64,000 nucleotides of DNA from NCBI GenBank assembly GCA_000212915.1, contig CM001167.1, positions 1,790,780 through 1,854,779 on the forward strand, in the 5' to 3' direction. Source of the stretch: Bacteroides coprosuis DSM 18011 (lineage in GTDB: Bacteria > Bacteroidota > Bacteroidia > Bacteroidales > Bacteroidaceae). Made by a program: the position numbers and the translations under genes. Positions within the stretch are counted from its first letter, which is position 1. Each line of letters begins with the position of its first letter. The notes beneath the pieces are model-generated. The model saw nothing but the letters and a program-made list of their open reading frames with translations, was not told the origin of the DNA and searched no databases. Positions 7,991-16,276 of the stretch are shown here, in pieces.

Positions 7991-10453
7991 ATGAATGTCT
8001 CTTATAATTGGCTAAAAGAGTATGTCGATTTCGACTTATCTCCAGAAGAATTAGCTGCTGCCTTAACTTCAACAGGTCTTGAAATTGGTGAAGTAGAAGA
8101 GGTAGAAAGCATCAAAGGAGGATTAGAAGGTCTTGTAGTGGGTAAAGTCTTAACTTGTGTAGAACATCCCGACTCAGATCATTTACATATTACCACTGTT
8201 GACCTTGGTAAAGGTGAGCCCGTACAAATAGTATGTGGAGCTCCTAACGTTGCTGCAGGACAAAAAGTAGTAGTTGCTACTCTAGGTACTGTGCTTTATG
8301 ATGGAGACAACAGTTTTAAAATTAAAAAGACTAAAATGCGTGGTGTAGAATCACTAGGCATGATTTGTTCAGAAGTAGAAATTGGTGTAGGCTCTGATAG
8401 CGATGGCATTACTGTATTACCAGAAAGTGTTCCTGCAGGTACTCCAGCCAAAGAATATTATAATGTGAAGAGTGATTATGTACTTGAGGTAGATATTACT
8501 CCTAACCGTGCAGATGGCTGTTCTCATTATGGCGTAGCTCGTGATATTTATGCTTACTTAAAGCAAAATGGTATTGTGGCTACATTGCACAAACATGATG
8601 TAAAAAACTTTGAGGTTGATAATCATAATCTAGATATCAATGTTAAGGTTGAAAATACCAAAGCTTGTATCCGTTATGCTGGCTTGAGCATGACAGGTGT
8701 AACCGTAAAAGAAAGTCCAGAGTGGCTCAAAGAGAGATTAAACTCAATTGGTGTACGTCCTATCAACAATGTAGTCGATGTTACTAATTATATCTTATTT
8801 GCTTACGGACAACCTTTACACTGTTTTGATGCGGATATGATCACTACAAAAACAGTAGAGGTTAAGACATTGCCAGAGGGAACTCCTTTTGTTACTCTTG
8901 ACGAACAAGAACGTAAATTATCCGATAAAGATCTTATGATCTGCAATGGTAATGAACCAATGTGTATTGCAGGTGTGTTTGGTGGCTTGAAATCGGGAGC
9001 AACAGAAAAGACTACTAATATCTTTATTGAAAGTGCTTATTTCCACCCAACTTGGGTACGTAAGACTGCTCGTCGTTTTGGCTTAAATACAGATGCTTCA
9101 TTCCGTTTTGAACGTGGAGTAGATCCAAATGCTGTAATTTACTGCCTTCAATTAGCTGCTATCCTGATTAAGGATTTAGCTGGTGGTCAAGTTTCTTCTG
9201 AAATTAAAGATTTTTATCCAACTCCAATTGAAGATTTTAGAGTGAAGTTAAACTTCGACAAGATGAATCGTTTGGTTGGTAAAGAAATTCCTACAGACAC
9301 AGTACTACGTATTGTCACTAGCCTTGAAATGAAGGTACTTGAACAATCAGCAGAAGGATTAACACTTGCTGTTCCTCCTTATCGTGCAGATGTTCATCGT
9401 GATGTTGACGTAATTGAAGATATTATGCGTATCTATGGATACAACAATATAGAAATTAGCACAAGCTTAAAACTATCATTAAGTCAGAAAGGTGAAGAAG
9501 ATCGTTCAAACAAACTTCAAAACCTGATTTCAGAGCAGCTAGTAGGTTGTGGTTTCAATGAAATCATGAACAACTCCCTAACTCGTTCAGCACTGTATGA
9601 AGACTTTAAGAGATTTCCCGCAGAAAACTTGGTAATGATGCTAAATCCATTAAGTTCAGACTTGAACTCAATGCGTCAGACTTTATTGTTTGGCGGATTA
9701 AGTAGTATCTCAAGAAATGCCAATCGTCGTAATGCAGACCTTAAATTCTTTGAATTTGGTAACTGTTATTTCTTTGATGAAAGTAAAAAAAGCGAAGGAA
9801 AAGGTTTAGCTCCATATTCAGAAGGTTATCGCTTGGGTATGTGGGTTACTGGCAAGCGTGTAGCAAACTCTTGGGCACATCCAGATGAAGATAGTTCTGT
9901 GTATGAGTTAAAAGCGTATGTAGATAATGTTTTTGCTCGTCTTGGCTTAGCTAAAGCTGCTATGGTGGAAGAAGTATTCAGTGATGAATTAATGGCTTCT
10001 GGTTTAGCTTATAGTACTCATGGCGGTAAATTACTTGCTGTATTTGGGGTTATTACTAAGAAAGTAACAAAAGGATTTGATATTGATAACGAAGTATATT
10101 ATGCAGAGTTCAACTGGGACGAACTGATGAAGGCTACTCGTAAAAACGAAATTAACTTCAAAGAACTTCCTAAATATCCTGCTGTACGTCGTGACTTAGC
10201 TCTTTTACTTGATAAATCTGTGTTATTTTCAGATATTGAAAAAGTGGCATTCAAATCAGAACGTAAACTATTAAAATCAGTATCTCTTTTTGATGTTTAC
10301 GAAGGGAATAAACTTGAAGCAGGTAAAAAGTCATATGCTGTATGCTTCATGTTGCAAGATGAAAGCAAAACATTAAACGATAAATCAATCGATAAAGTAA
10401 TGACGAAGTTGATTAAAAACCTAGAAAAAGAACTAGGCGCTCAACTCCGATAA
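7991..10453 (+). CDS. pheT: Phenylalanine--tRNA ligase beta subunit
   Basis: An 820-residue protein, the full length of the bacterial beta subunit. It starts with the typical MNVSYNWLKEYVDFDLSPEELA, then the EMAP-like tRNA-binding domain (about 40-150), B3/B4 editing domain (about 210-385, with NNVVDVTNYILFAYGQPLH), B5 domain, catalytic-like core, and a C-terminal FDX-ACB anticodon-binding domain (ELPKYPAVRRDLALLLDK onwards). It works in the cytoplasm as alpha2-beta2 with PheS; pheS is not in the window, as is common in Bacteroidetes. A YebC-family gene follows after 29 bp. Confidence 0.98.
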   Translation: MNVSYNWLKEYVDFDLSPEELAAALTSTGLEIGEVEEVESIKGGLEGLVVGKVLTCVEHPDSDHLHITTVDLGKGEPVQIVCGAPNVAAGQKVVVATLGTVLYDGDNSFKIKKTKMRGVESLGMICSEVEIGVGSDSDGITVLPESVPAGTPAKEYYNVKSDYVLEVDITPNRADGCSHYGVARDIYAYLKQNGIVATLHKHDVKNFEVDNHNLDINVKVENTKACIRYAGLSMTGVTVKESPEWLKERLNSIGVRPINNVVDVTNYILFAYGQPLHCFDADMITTKTVEVKTLPEGTPFVTLDEQERKLSDKDLMICNGNEPMCIAGVFGGLKSGATEKTTNIFIESAYFHPTWVRKTARRFGLNTDASFRFERGVDPNAVIYCLQLAAILIKDLAGGQVSSEIKDFYPTPIEDFRVKLNFDKMNRLVGKEIPTDTVLRIVTSLEMKVLEQSAEGLTLAVPPYRADVHRDVDVIEDIMRIYGYNNIEISTSLKLSLSQKGEEDRSNKLQNLISEQLVGCGFNEIMNNSLTRSALYEDFKRFPAENLVMMLNPLSSDLNSMRQTLLFGGLSSISRNANRRNADLKFFEFGNCYFFDESKKSEGKGLAPYSEGYRLGMWVTGKRVANSWAHPDEDSSVYELKAYVDNVFARLGLAKAAMVEEVFSDELMASGLAYSTHGGKLLAVFGVITKKVTKGFDIDNEVYYAEFNWDELMKATRKNEINFKELPKYPAVRRDLALLLDKSVLFSDIEKVAFKSERKLLKSVSLFDVYEGNKLEAGKKSYAVCFMLQDESKTLNDKSIDKVMTKLIKNLEKELGAQLR

Positions 10454-10482
10454 TTTAAGTATTAAATAATTTTATACATCCT

Positions 10483-11223
10483 ATGGGAAGAGCATTTGAA
10501 TATAGAAAAGCGCGAAAGCTTAAAAGATGGGGCAACATGGCCCGTGTTTTCACACGTGTTGGGAAAGAAATATCTATAGCAGTAAAGGAAGGTGGCCCTG
10601 ACCCGGAAAACAACCCTCGTCTAAGAGCAATTATCCAGACTGCAAAGCGCGAAAACATGCCGAAGGAAAACGTCGAACGTGCTATTAAGAATGCTATGGG
10701 TAAGGATCAGAAAGACTACAAGATGATGAACTATGAAGGATATGCTCCTCATGGAATTGCCGTATTTGTAGAAACTGCAACTGATAATACAACCCGTACT
10801 GTAGCGAATGTACGTGCTGTCTTTAATAAATTTGGTGGTAGCCTTGGTGTTAGTGGTAGCGTAGACTTTATGTTTAAGCATAATTCCGTATTTACTATTG
10901 CTAAGAAAGATGATATGTCTATTGAAGATCTTATCCTAGAACTAATTGATTTAGGCGTGGAAGAAGAGTACGAAGAAGATGAAGAAGAAGTTACTATCTA
11001 TGCTGAATTCCAATCCTTCAATGCTATTCAAACTTATTTAGAAGAAAATGGCTTCGAAATCAAGAGTTCGGAATTTACACGTATCCCTATGGATGAAAAA
11101 GATTTAGAAGGTGATGATCGTGCAGAAGTAGAAAAGATGATTGAACGCTTAGAAGAAGATGAAGATGTTCAAGCTGTATATTCTACATTAAAACCATCTG
11201 ATGAGGATGAGGACGAAGAATAA
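10483..11223 (+). CDS. YebC/PmpR family protein
   Basis: A 246-residue protein with the family start (MGRAFEYRKARKLKRWGNMARVFTR), the N-terminal helical domain (AVKEGGPDPENNPRLR, KRENMPKENVERAIK) and the two alpha/beta domains (YEGYAPHGIAVFVE, NKFGGSLGVSGSVDFMF). The C terminus is unusually acidic (runs of E and D). Members were long called transcriptional regulators; several are now known to act on ribosomes during translation of proline-rich stretches. Lies 29 bp behind pheT and is probably cotranscribed; a terminator follows. Confidence 0.95.
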   Translation: MGRAFEYRKARKLKRWGNMARVFTRVGKEISIAVKEGGPDPENNPRLRAIIQTAKRENMPKENVERAIKNAMGKDQKDYKMMNYEGYAPHGIAVFVETATDNTTRTVANVRAVFNKFGGSLGVSGSVDFMFKHNSVFTIAKKDDMSIEDLILELIDLGVEEEYEEDEEEVTIYAEFQSFNAIQTYLEENGFEIKSSEFTRIPMDEKDLEGDDRAEVEKMIERLEEDEDVQAVYSTLKPSDEDEDEE

Positions 11224-11247
11224 CCTTCGATTTTAAGAATATATTAA

Positions 11248-11284
11248 AGAGGACTTTTTGTGTAAAAAAGTCCTCTTTTTTTAA
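11248..11284 (+). terminator. Rho-independent terminator after the yebC-like gene
   Basis: AGAGGACTTTTT pairs with AAAAAAGTCCTCT around a short loop, followed by a T run. Confidence 0.85.
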
Positions 11285-11392
11285 TGTTATAGCTTCCTCG
11301 GTATTATATTGATTAAATATTTTATAAGGAAGAATTTTTATGCTATTACCTATAATATAAAGCAGTTGTTAAGTTCTTTCCCAAATAGAAGT

Positions 11393-11400
11393 TATCTTTG
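11393..11400 (+). promoter_or_regulatory. Putative -7 box for the DUF4465 gene
   Basis: TATCTTTG, an exact match to TAnnTTTG, 23 bp upstream of the start codon. There is no room for a riboswitch between it and the gene. Confidence 0.5.
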
Positions 11401-11423
11401 TGGTGATATAATATTAAATCAAC

Positions 11424-12296
11424 ATGAACATGAGAAAACATTTCACTTTTTTATCTAAATTTTTTGCAGCAACTTTATTTTTAGCTGCTTTTACAGCTTG
11501 TACCTCTGACAATGAACCTTGTGATGAGGGTTGTGGAGAAAAAGTAATATTCACTGAAACATTTGATGGGGCTGAAGCTATATTATCAGGACCTACTGCT
11601 GCTGGTGAAAACTTAAATGAAGACTTTACTGACAAAGAGGGCTTTGTCCGTTTTAAAGAGAATAAAAACCATAAAGATATATGGTATGGGATTAATGCTG
11701 ATGCAGAAGGATTAGTCAATGCATGGAATGGTGGTGTCTGGTTGTCCAATTATCACACTTTTGATGTGGAAGGAAATACCGATTGGTATTCATTTACAAA
11801 TCAAAGTAGTGTTTACAATGCAAAAGCTGCTAGCGGTAAAAACTTTGCTGTAATCTATGGAATGAAGAATAAGTTTGGTGGAGATTATGCTAAAATATAT
11901 ATGAAAGAAGGCCTCGGCTATCACTTTTTATCTATGAAGGTATGTAACTCTGCATATACTGCAGGAGTGGCACTTTATGGCAATGATTTTTCTGATGGTA
12001 GTATGAAGGAAAAAGGGGGTTATCTTTATTTGCTTGTAAAAGGATATAAAGATGGAAAGGTTCTTACTGATACAAATGGCAAAGAGATAATCGACCGATT
12101 TACATTAATGGATTTTAGAAATAAGAAAGAAATATTTGTGAAAGATTGGACGGATTTTTTCTTGACCAATGTTCATAAACACGAAGTAGATTATATTGAA
12201 TTCTCTATGGAGGGTTCAGATTCTCAAACAACCCTTGGTTTAAATACTCCAGCTTATGCCTGTATTGATGATTTACAGTATGGGTATAAAAAATAA
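11424..12296 (+). CDS. DUF4465-like surface lipoprotein
   Basis: A 290-residue protein with a lipoprotein signal peptide ending at FTACTSD (lipid-anchored Cys at about residue 26). The rest looks like a beta-sandwich of the DUF4465 type: an N-terminal F-E-x-F-D-like strand (VIFTETFDGA), W-x-G-x-x-L-S-N-Y (GGVWLSNYHTFD), G-x-N-F-A-V (ASGKNFAVIYG), and the C-terminal D-S-x...L-G-x-x-T-P-A-Y-x-x-I-D-D. From memory, members of this family occur in cobalamin-uptake loci and include the corrinoid-binding BtuH. A cobalamin riboswitch lies 1.4 kb downstream, but this gene has its own promoter and terminator. The B12 link is a suggestion only. Confidence 0.75.
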   Translation: MNMRKHFTFLSKFFAATLFLAAFTACTSDNEPCDEGCGEKVIFTETFDGAEAILSGPTAAGENLNEDFTDKEGFVRFKENKNHKDIWYGINADAEGLVNAWNGGVWLSNYHTFDVEGNTDWYSFTNQSSVYNAKAASGKNFAVIYGMKNKFGGDYAKIYMKEGLGYHFLSMKVCNSAYTAGVALYGNDFSDGSMKEKGGYLYLLVKGYKDGKVLTDTNGKEIIDRFTLMDFRNKKEIFVKDWTDFFLTNVHKHEVDYIEFSMEGSDSQTTLGLNTPAYACIDDLQYGYKK

Positions 12297-12299
12297 ATT

Positions 12300-12334
12300 G
12301 CAAGGCTCTAATTTTGATTAGGGCCTTTTTTATG
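12300..12334 (+). terminator. Rho-independent terminator after the DUF4465 gene
   Basis: An 11-bp stem (12302-12312 with 12317-12327, one G-U pair), a 4-nt loop and a T run. Confidence 0.88.
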
Positions 12335-12414
12335 CAAAAAAGAAGAGTTTATTTTGGTAGAAGTATTAAACAATGAGCATCTTTGTATAGATCAAATTAT
12401 AAAAAAATACGATT

Positions 12415-12690
12415 ATGCCTATTGTGAAAAACATCAAAGACAAGAGTTTATTAGGTGGTAAACCTATGTATAGTACAGATTTACTCAAAAAATGGGAGTC
12501 AAAGACTGGGGAAAATCCTTCAAGTTGTTCTGCTCAAGGGTGTTATGGCAGAGATTTAGTAGGAGTACAGGTTCAAGAGCCCAATAATTTCTTTGACGAT
12601 TCATATGTTGTTCCTGTGTGTAAATCGTGTGCAGAAAAAGATACGGAATACTATGTATCTTCTGAGCTAGTTAAAACCGAAGAACTTTAA
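12415..12690 (+). CDS. Small Cys-rich protein, possible zinc-binding, 91 aa
   Basis: Not recognised. Cys residues come in two pairs, CSAQGC (with a further YGRDLVG) and CKSC, which suggests one zinc site of the C-x4-C...C-x2-C kind. No signal peptide or membrane segment is seen. The start MPIVKNIKDKSLLGGKPMYS reads like a normal N terminus. It stands alone between two terminators, so it is its own transcription unit. A treble-clef or HNH-like fold is possible but no catalytic His-Asn pattern is visible. Confidence 0.75.
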   Translation: MPIVKNIKDKSLLGGKPMYSTDLLKKWESKTGENPSSCSAQGCYGRDLVGVQVQEPNNFFDDSYVVPVCKSCAEKDTEYYVSSELVKTEEL

Positions 12691-12698
12691 AATGTGTA

Positions 12699-12738
12699 GA
12701 AGTCTATTCCTCGTTAAGTAAAGGAATAGACTTTTTCT
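12699..12738 (+). terminator. Rho-independent terminator
   Basis: AAGTCTATTCC (12700-12710) pairs with GGAATAGACTT (12723-12733), then a T run. Confidence 0.85.
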
Positions 12739-12800
12739 ATACCCTTAAATGTAGTAATAAAATATTACTCTAATTAATAGCTTTATTCAATATAAAGGAT

Positions 12801-12808
12801 TACTTTTG
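12801..12808 (+). promoter_or_regulatory. Putative -7 box in front of the orphan cobalamin riboswitch
   Basis: TACTTTTG matches TAnnTTTG exactly. A transcript would start near 12815, just before the conserved riboswitch core, which is the spacing expected of a dedicated promoter. Confidence 0.55.
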
Positions 12809-12839
12809 AAAGTGTTAAGTAACTCTATACAATTCTTGT

Positions 12840-13027
12840 AGAAAGTGAAAGGGAATGCCGTGAGAATCGGCAGCAATACCCGTTGCTGTAAGTCTTTTAC
12901 CTCTTTTCGGAGGAACTAAAGTACACTATGTCACTGTTAATAAATAATGGGAAGGCACTTTAGTTGGACAAGCCAGAATACCTGCTTAACACATAACAAA
13001 ATGTTGTACCACGGGATTATGGTTCAA
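12840..13027 (+). ncRNA. Cobalamin (B12/AdoCbl) riboswitch, no gene behind it
   Basis: The core matches the cobalamin aptamer: GGGAA (12851-12855), a GCCGTGAGAATCGGC hairpin, GCAATACCCGTTGC followed by TGTAA, a second GGGAAGGC (12949-12956) and the B12 box AGCCAGAATACCTGCT (12971-12986, two differences from AGCCAGgAgACCTGCC). The peripheral stem ACTAAAGT / ACTTTAGT closes perfectly. After the box, a hairpin at about 13004-13026 (TTG, ACCA / TGGT, CAA) carries the loop CGGGATTA, whose CGGG is complementary to CCCG in the earlier loop: the kissing-loop pair that couples ligand binding to expression. No ORF longer than 31 codons follows, and the next gene is on the opposite strand. Confidence 0.88.
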
Positions 13028-13219
13028 GTGATTTACATAAAGCTATCTTTTAGCTTTACGACACTTCTCTATTACATTCCTACGGTACATTAAAGGTTGT
13101 ATTTATAAGTTTTATTAGCAGGGTTTATGTTAATTAAGCCGTTATAGTTTATACTATAACAAATGTTCTTCATCAACTTTTATTTACCGTAACTTGAAAA
13201 AGTTACCTCAATGTGTGTG
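13028..13219 (+). ncRNA. Candidate structured small RNA under B12 riboswitch control
   Basis: Between the riboswitch and its terminator lie three perfect hairpins: TAAAGCTA / TAGCTTTA (13038-13045, 13051-13058), GTTATAGT / ACTATAAC with a 4-nt loop (13141-13160), and GTAACTT-GAAA-AAGTTAC with a GNRA tetraloop (13189-13206). The only ORF from an ATG is 31 codons (13001-13096), begins inside the kissing-loop hairpin and encodes a plain hydrophobic peptide, so I do not call it a gene. The region looks like a B12-controlled noncoding RNA, or a leader whose gene was lost. Confidence 0.5.
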
Positions 13220-13255
13220 AGAGGTGTTTAGAGTGTTCACTAAACACCTCTTTTA
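13220..13255 (+). terminator. Rho-independent terminator of the riboswitch transcript
   Basis: A perfect 11-bp stem (13221-13231 with 13240-13250), 8-nt loop and TTTT. It closes a transcript of about 440 nt that starts near 12815. Confidence 0.85.
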
Positions 13256-13417
13256 CGTTTTATAAGATTATGTAGAAGTGAGGTACGGATCTCACAAATA
13301 AAATGTGCTCGTCAAACAAATAAATCATATATTTATTGAATAGACTTCTACCGATTAGCTAGAAGAATGGATTTAAAAACAATAAGGAGAACGCTTGGCA
13401 TTCTCCTTATTGTTATC

Positions 13418-14332
13418 TTATTGATCACTTATCTTTCTGTATTTAAGAGCTCTTCTCACTTCACGATATAGCTTTTCATAAAAGTTCATTTTGGGTCTTT
13501 CGTTTTTCCACGGACTAAGATCTACATACTTGAAAAAATCTCTTTGCATGGGGTGGCTACAGCTTTTTAACCATGGTTTTTTGGATCGAGTAAAATGCAC
13601 AATGTGAGCTGTTGGCAGTATTGAATCGAGTTCTTCCCAAGTTTCTTTCCGTATTTGTCTTTCTTTCCTATAAAAGTTATCTGTCATGTTATAAGTAAAT
13701 GGTAATAGTACTTTTTCTGCATGTAAAACACCATTTAAAACATCTTGATCATTTTGGAATAACTGGTAGTTATATTCTTCAAGATATTTTATAAACTTAT
13801 CCTCTGCATTAGTCTTGCGCCAATAATCTAAATTTATAAGTAAAACGCCTGAGTTGAAATAATTGTACTTCCTATCGTATTTTAAGTGCTCACACAGCCC
13901 TTTTTGGATAAACTCTGTACTGCTTTCATCTTCAACTGCACCTAAGGCAAGATTAGTTAAATCAGTATTCCATAGGTCTACTAAGCTTCTTCTAACAATT
14001 AAATCACAATCTAAATAGATTACTTTATCTATATTTTGGGGGAGAATGCTTGCCGTAAATAATCTTAAAAAAGCAGCTTTGGATATATGTCCGTTTTCCT
14101 CTGAAACATCACATCTCTGCATGGCTTTTACATCTGCTGCATTGATAAAACTCAATGCCTGGTGATATTGCTTTTCTACTATTCCTCGTAATACATCTTT
14201 AGACTGGTCTGTTAGGTCTTGTGAGACAACAAATATATGTAACTTTTCATCTTTATTGTTTTCACAAAGAGATGTTAGCATGACTCCACAAGGCTTAAGG
14301 TATCCATTATCTAAGGTGCAAACTATATTCAT
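13418..14332 (-). CDS. Glycosyltransferase family 8 protein
   Basis: A 304-residue protein with the GT8 start (MNIVCTLDNGYLKPCGVMLTSL), the metal-binding DxD motif at 108-110 (IYLDCDLIV), the NSGVLLINLDYWR segment, DQDVLN, and the C-terminal HFTRSKKPW corresponding to H-x2-G-x-x-KPW. GT8 enzymes transfer galactose or glucose from UDP-sugar, often in LPS or capsule synthesis. No signal peptide or membrane segment, so cytoplasmic or peripheral. Isolated on the minus strand; its target glycan is unknown. Confidence 0.9.
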   Translation of the reverse strand: MNIVCTLDNGYLKPCGVMLTSLCENNKDEKLHIFVVSQDLTDQSKDVLRGIVEKQYHQALSFINAADVKAMQRCDVSEENGHISKAAFLRLFTASILPQNIDKVIYLDCDLIVRRSLVDLWNTDLTNLALGAVEDESSTEFIQKGLCEHLKYDRKYNYFNSGVLLINLDYWRKTNAEDKFIKYLEEYNYQLFQNDQDVLNGVLHAEKVLLPFTYNMTDNFYRKERQIRKETWEELDSILPTAHIVHFTRSKKPWLKSCSHPMQRDFFKYVDLSPWKNERPKMNFYEKLYREVRRALKYRKISDQ

Positions 14333-14528
14333 TTTATATGTGCTGTTAATTGAAAGAATTCTTTTATACTTGGTTGCAAAGGTCTAAAAAATATGTCAGC
14401 TCTAAAACTATTCACGAAAAATAATTTAAAAGGACAATCAAATGCTGTTAGATTTCAAAAAATAGTGTTGATGTCTATTTTTAATCCTAAATAACACAAA
14501 CAGATTTCTTAAAATGAATATCTTCTCT

Positions 14529-14536
14529 TAGCTTTG
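14529..14536 (+). promoter_or_regulatory. Putative -7 box for the flavoprotein gene
   Basis: TAGCTTTG matches TAnnTTTG. TTTC lies 20 bp upstream in the -33 position. The start codon is 37 bp downstream. Confidence 0.5.
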
Positions 14537-14573
14537 TACACAATTTTATAAAACTATTTTTCAATAAAAATAT

Positions 14574-15125
14574 ATGACACTAATCATTTATGCTCATCCT
14601 TGGGAGGGTAGCTTTAACCATGCTATTCTTACAGAAGTTATAACAAAGCTAAGTACAGCCGGAAAATCTTATCAAGTAGTTGATTTAAATGGCGAAAACT
14701 TTAATCCTGTTCTTACCAAAAATGAATTGGCAATTTATAATCATGGCGAATACTCTGATCCGCTAGTTGGCAAATATCAATCTTTGTTGAAAGAAGCTGA
14801 TGAGGTTATTTTTATTTTCCCTATTTGGTGGGGTACTATGCCTGCTATCTTACGCGGTTTCTTTGATAAAGTGCTTTTGGTGAATTTCTCACACAATTAT
14901 CAAAATGGCTGGACTCCCTTATTGGATATTACCAAAACAGTTGTTATTACCACTAGCCAAAGCCCAACAGAGCATTTTAGATCTTCTATTGAGGGTGGGT
15001 TTATTCATGGCACTTTAGAGGTGGTGGGTTTTAAAAATCCTACTTGGTTAAACTGTGATAATGCAAGTTTGGGTACAGACGAGCATCGTCACCAATTTAT
15101 TAAAGAAGTGATAAAATCTATTTAA
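14574..15125 (+). CDS. NAD(P)H-dependent oxidoreductase, flavodoxin-like (quinone reductase family)
   Basis: A 183-residue protein of the flavodoxin_2 fold: N-terminal LIIYAHPWEGSFNHAIL (phosphate-binding loop of the flavin), the central EVIFIFPIWWGTMPAILRGFFDKV motif typical of MdaB/YwrO/NQO-like reductases, and the VVITTSQSP strand. It should bind FMN or FAD and reduce quinones or similar electron acceptors with NAD(P)H, a common protection against redox stress. Single gene with its own promoter and terminator. Confidence 0.9.
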   Translation: MTLIIYAHPWEGSFNHAILTEVITKLSTAGKSYQVVDLNGENFNPVLTKNELAIYNHGEYSDPLVGKYQSLLKEADEVIFIFPIWWGTMPAILRGFFDKVLLVNFSHNYQNGWTPLLDITKTVVITTSQSPTEHFRSSIEGGFIHGTLEVVGFKNPTWLNCDNASLGTDEHRHQFIKEVIKSI

Positions 15126-15204
15126 TAGAATGTTAAATAGTCTTTTCAAGTTATGAGTATCATAATGCAAGAGAAAGACCTTCAAATGAAAACAAAAAGG
15201 CAAA

Positions 15205-15241
15205 TCAGTCTCATACAGAATATTGTGTGAGACTTTTTTTA
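15205..15241 (+). terminator. Rho-independent terminator after the flavoprotein gene
   Basis: AGTCTCATACA (15207-15217) pairs with TGTGTGAGACT (15224-15234), one G-U pair, then seven T. Confidence 0.85.
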
Positions 15242-15460
15242 TGCCCATTACAGAGATTTGTCTTAATTATAAGTATTACTAAAATTTAAAAATAGATAGT
15301 AAATAGTCAGAATTGGACGAGTTGTTAAGTTCGTGTTAGTCTGTGAAAAATGCATAAAATCAGTGTTTTATCTTATTTTTACCCAAAATGGTGCTTGTTA
15401 TTCTATTTGCTTTTTTTAACTTATGCAAAGTTTCTTATAAACACAACAAAAACCTAAGCT
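15242..15460. other. Intergenic region
   Basis: The gap between the flavoprotein gene and the next ORF (335 bp from 15126) holds the terminator above and then only AT-rich leader sequence. No RNA gene or repeat recognised. Confidence 0.4.
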
Positions 15461-15988
15461 ATGACATTAAATCAAACTGACTTATACAATTTTGACGAAG
15501 TGCTAGCCAATACTCGTATTGATAAATTTGGGAGGTTAAGAGAGTACTATAAGCTACAAGATGGGAAAGTAGTAGATTTTTCTCTTGAATTGTTTTATGA
15601 ACCACCTACTCAGCCTAATGATTTGAGGATTATCTATTATGAGGATGAATATGGCAATGATAAGTATGAGGTTTATTGCCAAAATACACGAGATGGCTGG
15701 CATCCTATTCCAAAAAATCTCAATTCGATATCTGCTGATAAATTAAAAGAGTACAAACGTATTTTTAAAGAAAAATACCATAAGATTCCATCTGATATTT
15801 ATCACTTTATCAATCTAATGCAAAAGAGTGGGGAAGAGTTTAACTCTTCTAGGCAACTTAATTTCTTTAGTATCAAAGATGTTATTTGTAAGCAGATCAG
15901 TAATATAACGATCCGTTGGAGTTTTGAACGATTTCGTCAAAAGATGGGAGAAGAACGGGAGGAGGTTCTGTTGAATGGATTTACATAA
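15461..15988 (+). CDS. Orphan protein, family member A (175 aa)
   Basis: Not recognised. Soluble, no signal peptide or membrane helix. It shares a layout with the next gene: D/N-x-x-G-x-L-x-E (here KFGRLREYY), a strand ending in S-x-E-x-x-Y (SLELFYEPP), R-x-x-x-Y-x-x-E-x-G-x-D-x-Y (RIIYYEDEYGNDKYEVY), W-x-x-I-P/S-x-N, and a helix with E-Y/VYK. These spaced identities say the two arose by duplication. A hairpin terminator with a T run follows. A third, more distant relative is at 40472. Confidence 0.75.
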   Translation: MTLNQTDLYNFDEVLANTRIDKFGRLREYYKLQDGKVVDFSLELFYEPPTQPNDLRIIYYEDEYGNDKYEVYCQNTRDGWHPIPKNLNSISADKLKEYKRIFKEKYHKIPSDIYHFINLMQKSGEEFNSSRQLNFFSIKDVICKQISNITIRWSFERFRQKMGEEREEVLLNGFT

Positions 15989-16014
15989 ATCACCTATTCT
16001 CGAGGTTAACTAGC

Positions 16015-16050
16015 ACAAGGAGACATACGAATGTTATGCCTCCTTTTTTA
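16015..16050 (+). terminator. Rho-independent terminator after orphan family member A
   Basis: AAGGAG-x-CATA (16017-16027) pairs with TATG-x-CTCCTT (16035-16045), one internal mismatch, followed by a T run. Confidence 0.75.
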
Positions 16051-16195
16051 TTTCAAAGAATTACTAAATAGGCTTAAAAGTTAAATTATTAAAACTATGT
16101 GTTGCAGATATGTTTCTTAAATAGGCTTTTTGTGACTAAAAAGTGTATTTCACACATCTTTTCGTTAATTACTTTTTATTTATATAGTAAAAATT

Positions 16196-16214
16196 AAGAT
16201 ACATTTTGTATCTT
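16196..16214. promoter_or_regulatory. Perfect palindrome upstream of orphan family member B
   Basis: AAGATACA-TTT-TGTATCTT, 8-bp arms with a 3-bp centre, 63 bp before the likely start codon. Could be an operator or, as RNA, a leader hairpin. Confidence 0.4.
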
Positions 16215-16276
16215 ATCAGAGTAGTAAAAGCAAAATGCAGCATAAAACATGTTTATTTAATTAATTGTATGTAATT

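Noticed and set aside
12840..15125. Cobalamin riboswitch controlling the flavoprotein gene at 14574
   Set aside because: A strong terminator at 13220-13255 and an opposite-strand glycosyltransferase gene lie between, and the flavoprotein gene has its own -7 box.
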